From: Microtetraspora sp. NBRC 16547
GTDB lineage: Bacteria; Actinomycetota; Actinomycetes; Streptosporangiales; Streptosporangiaceae
Direction of reading: 5' to 3'
Assembly (NCBI RefSeq): GCF_030268965.1
Contig: NZ_BSSE01000003.1
Coordinates: 248,001-312,000 of the forward strand
DNA length: 64,000 nt
Part shown: piece by piece, positions 59,856-64,000 of the stretch
Position numbering within the stretch: position 1 is the first letter of the stretch
Layout: every line of letters starts with the position of its first letter
The notes under the pieces: generated by a model
The model's input: the letters and a program-made list of their open reading frames with translations, nothing else
The model's database searches: none
What the model was told of the DNA's origin: nothing
Translations under genes and position numbers: made by a program

Positions 59856-60464
59856 ATGTTCACCGGAATCGTCGAGGAACTGGGCGAGATCACCGCGGTC
59901 GAGCCGCTGGCCGACTCGGCCCGCCTGTCGGTGCGTGGCACGGTCGTCACCGCCGACGCCGTCCATGGCGGGTCCATCGCGGTCAACGGCGTCTGCCTGA
60001 CCGTCGTCGACGTCGCGGGCGACGTGTTCACCGCCGACGTGATGAAGGAGACCCTGGACCGCTCCTGCCTCGGCGTGCTGGTGCCCGGCTCCCGGGTCAA
60101 CCTGGAGCGCGCCGTACGCGCCGACCAGCGGCTGGGCGGCCACATCGTGCAGGGGCACGTGGACGGCACCGGTGTGGTGCTCTCCCGCGAGCCCGCCGAG
60201 CACTGGGAGATCGTACGGATCTCGCTTCCGGCGGCGCTGGACCGGTACGTCGTCGAGAAGGGCTCGATCGCGGTGGACGGCGTCAGCCTGACCGTGGCGG
60301 GAGTGGACGCGGGGGGCTTCGCCGTCAGCCTGATCCCGACCACGCTGGAGCTGACCACCCTCGGCCGCAAGCAGCCGGGCGACCCGGTCAACCTCGAGGT
60401 CGACGTCATCGCCAAATACGTTGAGAAGCTCATCGGCGCGCACGGTCTGGGGACCCGGCCGTGA
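59856..60464 (+). CDS. ribE: Riboflavin synthase alpha chain
   Basis: Riboflavin synthase (202 residues) dismutates two lumazine molecules to riboflavin. It shows the two homologous lumazine-binding barrels: [12 protein letters not shown] through [14 protein letters not shown] and, in the second half, [15 protein letters not shown] through [14 protein letters not shown]. The C-terminal helix that drives trimerisation follows ([13 protein letters not shown]). ATG 59856 has AAGGAG eight bases upstream, immediately after the ribD stop. Its own stop overlaps the next GTG by four bases. Confidence 0.96.
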   Translation: MFTGIVEELGEITAVEPLADSARLSVRGTVVTADAVHGGSIAVNGVCLTVVDVAGDVFTADVMKETLDRSCLGVLVPGSRVNLERAVRADQRLGGHIVQGHVDGTGVVLSREPAEHWEIVRISLPAALDRYVVEKGSIAVDGVSLTVAGVDAGGFAVSLIPTTLELTTLGRKQPGDPVNLEVDVIAKYVEKLIGAHGLGTRP

Positions 60465-61089
60465 ACTGGGCCGAGGCGGGGTTCGCCGTTCTCGGGCAGC
60501 ACGTCCGCTGGGCCGACCTGGTGGGCAACGTGTGCGCGCTGGCCACCGTGTGGCTCGCGATCAGGAAGACGATCTGGACCTGGCCGGTCCAGCTCGCCGG
60601 CGCGGTGCTGTTGTTCGCGGCCTCGATCAGCGCCCACATCACGGGCAACGCGCTGAAGCAGGCGCTGTTCGGCGTGCTCGCGATCTACGGCTGGATCCGC
60701 TGGTCGCGCCGTCTCCGCGACGGCGCTCCCCTGGCCATCCGCTCGGCCACCCCGCGGGAGCGCGCGGCGCTTTTCGCCGTGCTGGCCGCCGGGACGGTCG
60801 TGGTCGCCCTGCTCTTCCAGTTCCTCAACTCACGCGGGCTGGACGTGTCGTGGGCTCCGTGGCCGGACGCGTACATCTTCGTCGGCAGCGCGGTGGCGAC
60901 CTGGGCGCAGGGACGGGCGCTGGTCGACTTCTGGCTGCTCTGGGTCGCCGTCGACCTGGTCGGCGTCCCCTTGGCGTTCCGGTCGGGACTGGTCGTCTCC
61001 GGCGCGGTCTACGCCGTCTTCTTCGTCATGGTTCTGATCGGGTTCCGCGACTGGCTGCGCCAGTCCCGCACGCTGGAGGCAGTGACAGC

Positions 61090-61093
<4 letters not shown>
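60461..61093 (+). CDS. ribM: PnuC-family transporter, probable riboflavin transporter RibM
   Basis: A 210-residue membrane protein with about seven hydrophobic segments in the PnuC/SWEET-like fold. Typical elements are [31 protein letters not shown] and [10 protein letters not shown], the latter with the WxxW motif of PnuC ligand sites, followed by [30 protein letters not shown]. PnuC proteins facilitate uptake of vitamins such as nicotinamide riboside. Placement inside a FMN-riboswitch operon, overlapping both ribE and ribBA, matches RibM of Corynebacterium and Streptomyces, which moves riboflavin. Substrate assignment rests on context and homology. Confidence 0.9.
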
Positions 61094-62831
<1,738 letters not shown>

Positions 62832-62931
62832 CTTGCATGCGACCCGTCCGACCAACGCAGTTCGGTGATCATGCAGAAGTTCTCAGGTATCCCTCCGACC
62901 GGCCACGACGTCGACGATCGCGTGGTGCGAC

Positions 62932-63387
62932 ATGATGGCTGAGGTGCCGCCGCCCCCGCTGCCGGTGATCTGGCGTCCCCGGCAGGCCCGGGTCATCGCG
63001 TACGCCATGGCCGCGGTGATGGTAGTGGGCTCGGTGATCCTCGCGGTGATCCTGCCCGAGCAGTTCCATCTTCCGGACCGGATCGGCATGGTGCTCTTCG
63101 GCTGCGCGGTCGCGGCCGTGCTGCACCTGCTCGGCCGGCTCCGCGTCGAGGCGGACGAGCGGGGCATCAAGGTCGTCAACGCGCTGCGCACCCACCGCTT
63201 CGAGTGGGCGCAGGTGCTCGACGTGAACCTGGTCGAGGGCGACCCCTGGCCCAAGCTCGACCTGGCCGACGGCCACAGCGTCGGCGCGATGGGCATCCAG
63301 GGCGCGGAGAAGGCGCGCTCCCGGAAGGCGGTCTCCGAGCTGCGCGCCCTCATCCACGCCCACGGCGAGGCCCCCGACCGCGACTGA
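62932..63387 (+). CDS. PH-domain membrane protein (CFP-6 family)
   Basis: A 151-residue protein with two N-terminal membrane helices (VIAYAMAAVMVVGSVILAVIL and IGMVLFGCAVAAVLHLLG) and a bacterial PH domain (LRVEADERGIKVVNALRTHRFEWAQVLDVNLVEGDPWPKLDL, about 65-110). It resembles the low-molecular-weight antigen CFP-6 family. Function is unknown; PH domains of this type may hold envelope proteins near the membrane. It follows ribH closely, as in Streptomyces. The start ATG 62932 is the first of two adjacent Met codons. Confidence 0.82.
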   Translation: MMAEVPPPPLPVIWRPRQARVIAYAMAAVMVVGSVILAVILPEQFHLPDRIGMVLFGCAVAAVLHLLGRLRVEADERGIKVVNALRTHRFEWAQVLDVNLVEGDPWPKLDLADGHSVGAMGIQGAEKARSRKAVSELRALIHAHGEAPDRD

Positions 63388-63521
63388 TCGGGGGGCCGCA
63401 CGGGCTGGTTCATGTCGAGGAACCCATCGTCGGATCCGACCGGCGAACTCATAGGAATCCGCCCCCTGTTTGGCGAAATCGGCCACAGCGGTGCGAGGGG
63501 CGGGAGACGTAGCCTGACTGT

Positions 63522-64000
63522 GTGTCGCATAGGACGAACCCGCGGACGGGCACGGTGGCCGGCACGGCGGCAGGCATCGATCGGCTGACCGGGAGGGCGG
63601 CGGAGATCGACTCGCCCGCGAAGCTGGCCACGCTCCTGGAGGAGCACGACTACCTGGCCGACGAGGGGCTGGCGACGGCGGCGTTCCTGGCGCTGCGGAT
63701 GGGGCGCCCGCTCTTCCTGGAGGGAGAGGCGGGGGTCGGCAAGACCGAGCTGGCCAAGACGCTCGCGTCGATCTTGGACGCCCCGCTCATCAGGTTGCAG
63801 TGCTATGAGGGGCTCGACGCCGCCCAGGCGCTCTACGACTGGGACTTCGCCCGCCAGCTGCTCCACCTGAAGGCCGCCGAGGCGGCCGGCGTCACCGACG
63901 TCCGGGCGCTGGAGGGCGAGATCTACGACCGGCGGTTCCTGGTCGCCCGGCCGCTGCTGCGTGCCCTGGAGACCTGGCCGTGCGTGCTGCTGGTGGACGA
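63522..64000 (+). CDS. MoxR-family AAA+ ATPase, N-terminal part
   Basis: The gene starts at GTG 63522 and runs off the window after 159 codons. After a 30-residue lead the AAA+ core begins with LLEEHDYLADEGLATAAFLALRMGRPLFLEGEAGVGKTELAKTLA (Walker A GEAGVGKTE at about 71-79). LIRLQCYEGLDAAQALYDWDFARQLL is the typical MoxR segment, and the Walker B strand CVLLVD lies at the window end. MoxR ATPases act as chaperones for cofactor insertion, usually with a neighbouring VWA protein. TAGCCT six bases before the GTG suggests a leaderless mRNA. Partial at the 3' end. Confidence 0.9.
   Translation, partial: MSHRTNPRTGTVAGTAAGIDRLTGRAAEIDSPAKLATLLEEHDYLADEGLATAAFLALRMGRPLFLEGEAGVGKTELAKTLASILDAPLIRLQCYEGLDAAQALYDWDFARQLLHLKAAEAAGVTDVRALEGEIYDRRFLVARPLLRALETWPCVLLVD

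Overview
This is a high-GC window with many GTG and TTG starts, tightly overlapping genes, actinobacterial marker genes (bldD, actinobacterial-type IHF, a PASTA Ser/Thr kinase, an Rv2175c-like protein) and long in-frame simple repeats. It is most likely chromosomal DNA of a filamentous actinomycete, probably of the Streptosporangiales. The genus is an inference and was not tested. Gene order from bldD to ribH follows the core chromosome of Streptomyces and its relatives. No phage, integron, CRISPR array, tRNA or rRNA was seen.

Region by region. 1-4253: purine and ureide catabolism (8-oxoguanine/guanine deaminase fragment, glycerate kinase, allantoinase, allantoicase). 4343-14216: a PknL-type kinase, a TPP-riboswitch-controlled thiO-thiS-thiG operon, a ferredoxin-reductase-like flavoprotein, an Rv2175c-like DNA-binding protein, thiE, a decayed LysR gene, a polyprenyl diphosphate synthase and metF. 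14289-18197: GNAT, YbaK-type deacylase, L,D-transpeptidase lipoprotein, a HEPN protein behind a LexA-box promoter, and bldD. 18571-28787: the complete pyrimidine operon pyrR-B-C-carA-carB-pyrK-pyrD-pyrF with a PyrR-binding hairpin that sequesters the pyrR ribosome binding site. 29336-42865: housekeeping genes mihF, gmk, rpoZ, coaBC, metK, degenerate priA, two paralogous proteins of unknown function, def, fmt, rsmB and rpe. 42934-57000: two complete oligopeptide-type ABC importer operons on the minus strand, with an ArsR-like regulator and a small hypothetical gene between them. 57300-58238: an MpaB-family oxygenase. 58349-62831: FMN riboswitch and the riboflavin operon ribD-ribE-ribM-ribBA-ribH. 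The window ends with a PH-domain membrane protein and the start of a MoxR ATPase.

How the parts work together. The ureide genes convert purine rings to urea and ureidoglycolate, and glycerate kinase can feed carbon from glyoxylate into glycolysis. Three biosynthetic operons (thiamin, pyrimidine, riboflavin) each carry an RNA control element in the leader. The most distinctive signals outside the standard annotation are: a 50-bp nested dyad covering the promoter of the ArsR-like gene; two LexA boxes framing a TTGACA-17-TATGTT promoter ahead of a HEPN protein with an Rx4H motif; two clusters of 11-bp phased repeats upstream of mihF; and a dispersed repeat that lies both behind carB and inside the P3 loop of the TPP riboswitch. 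Many genes have a TANNNT hexamer 6-8 nt before the start codon, which suggests leaderless mRNAs.
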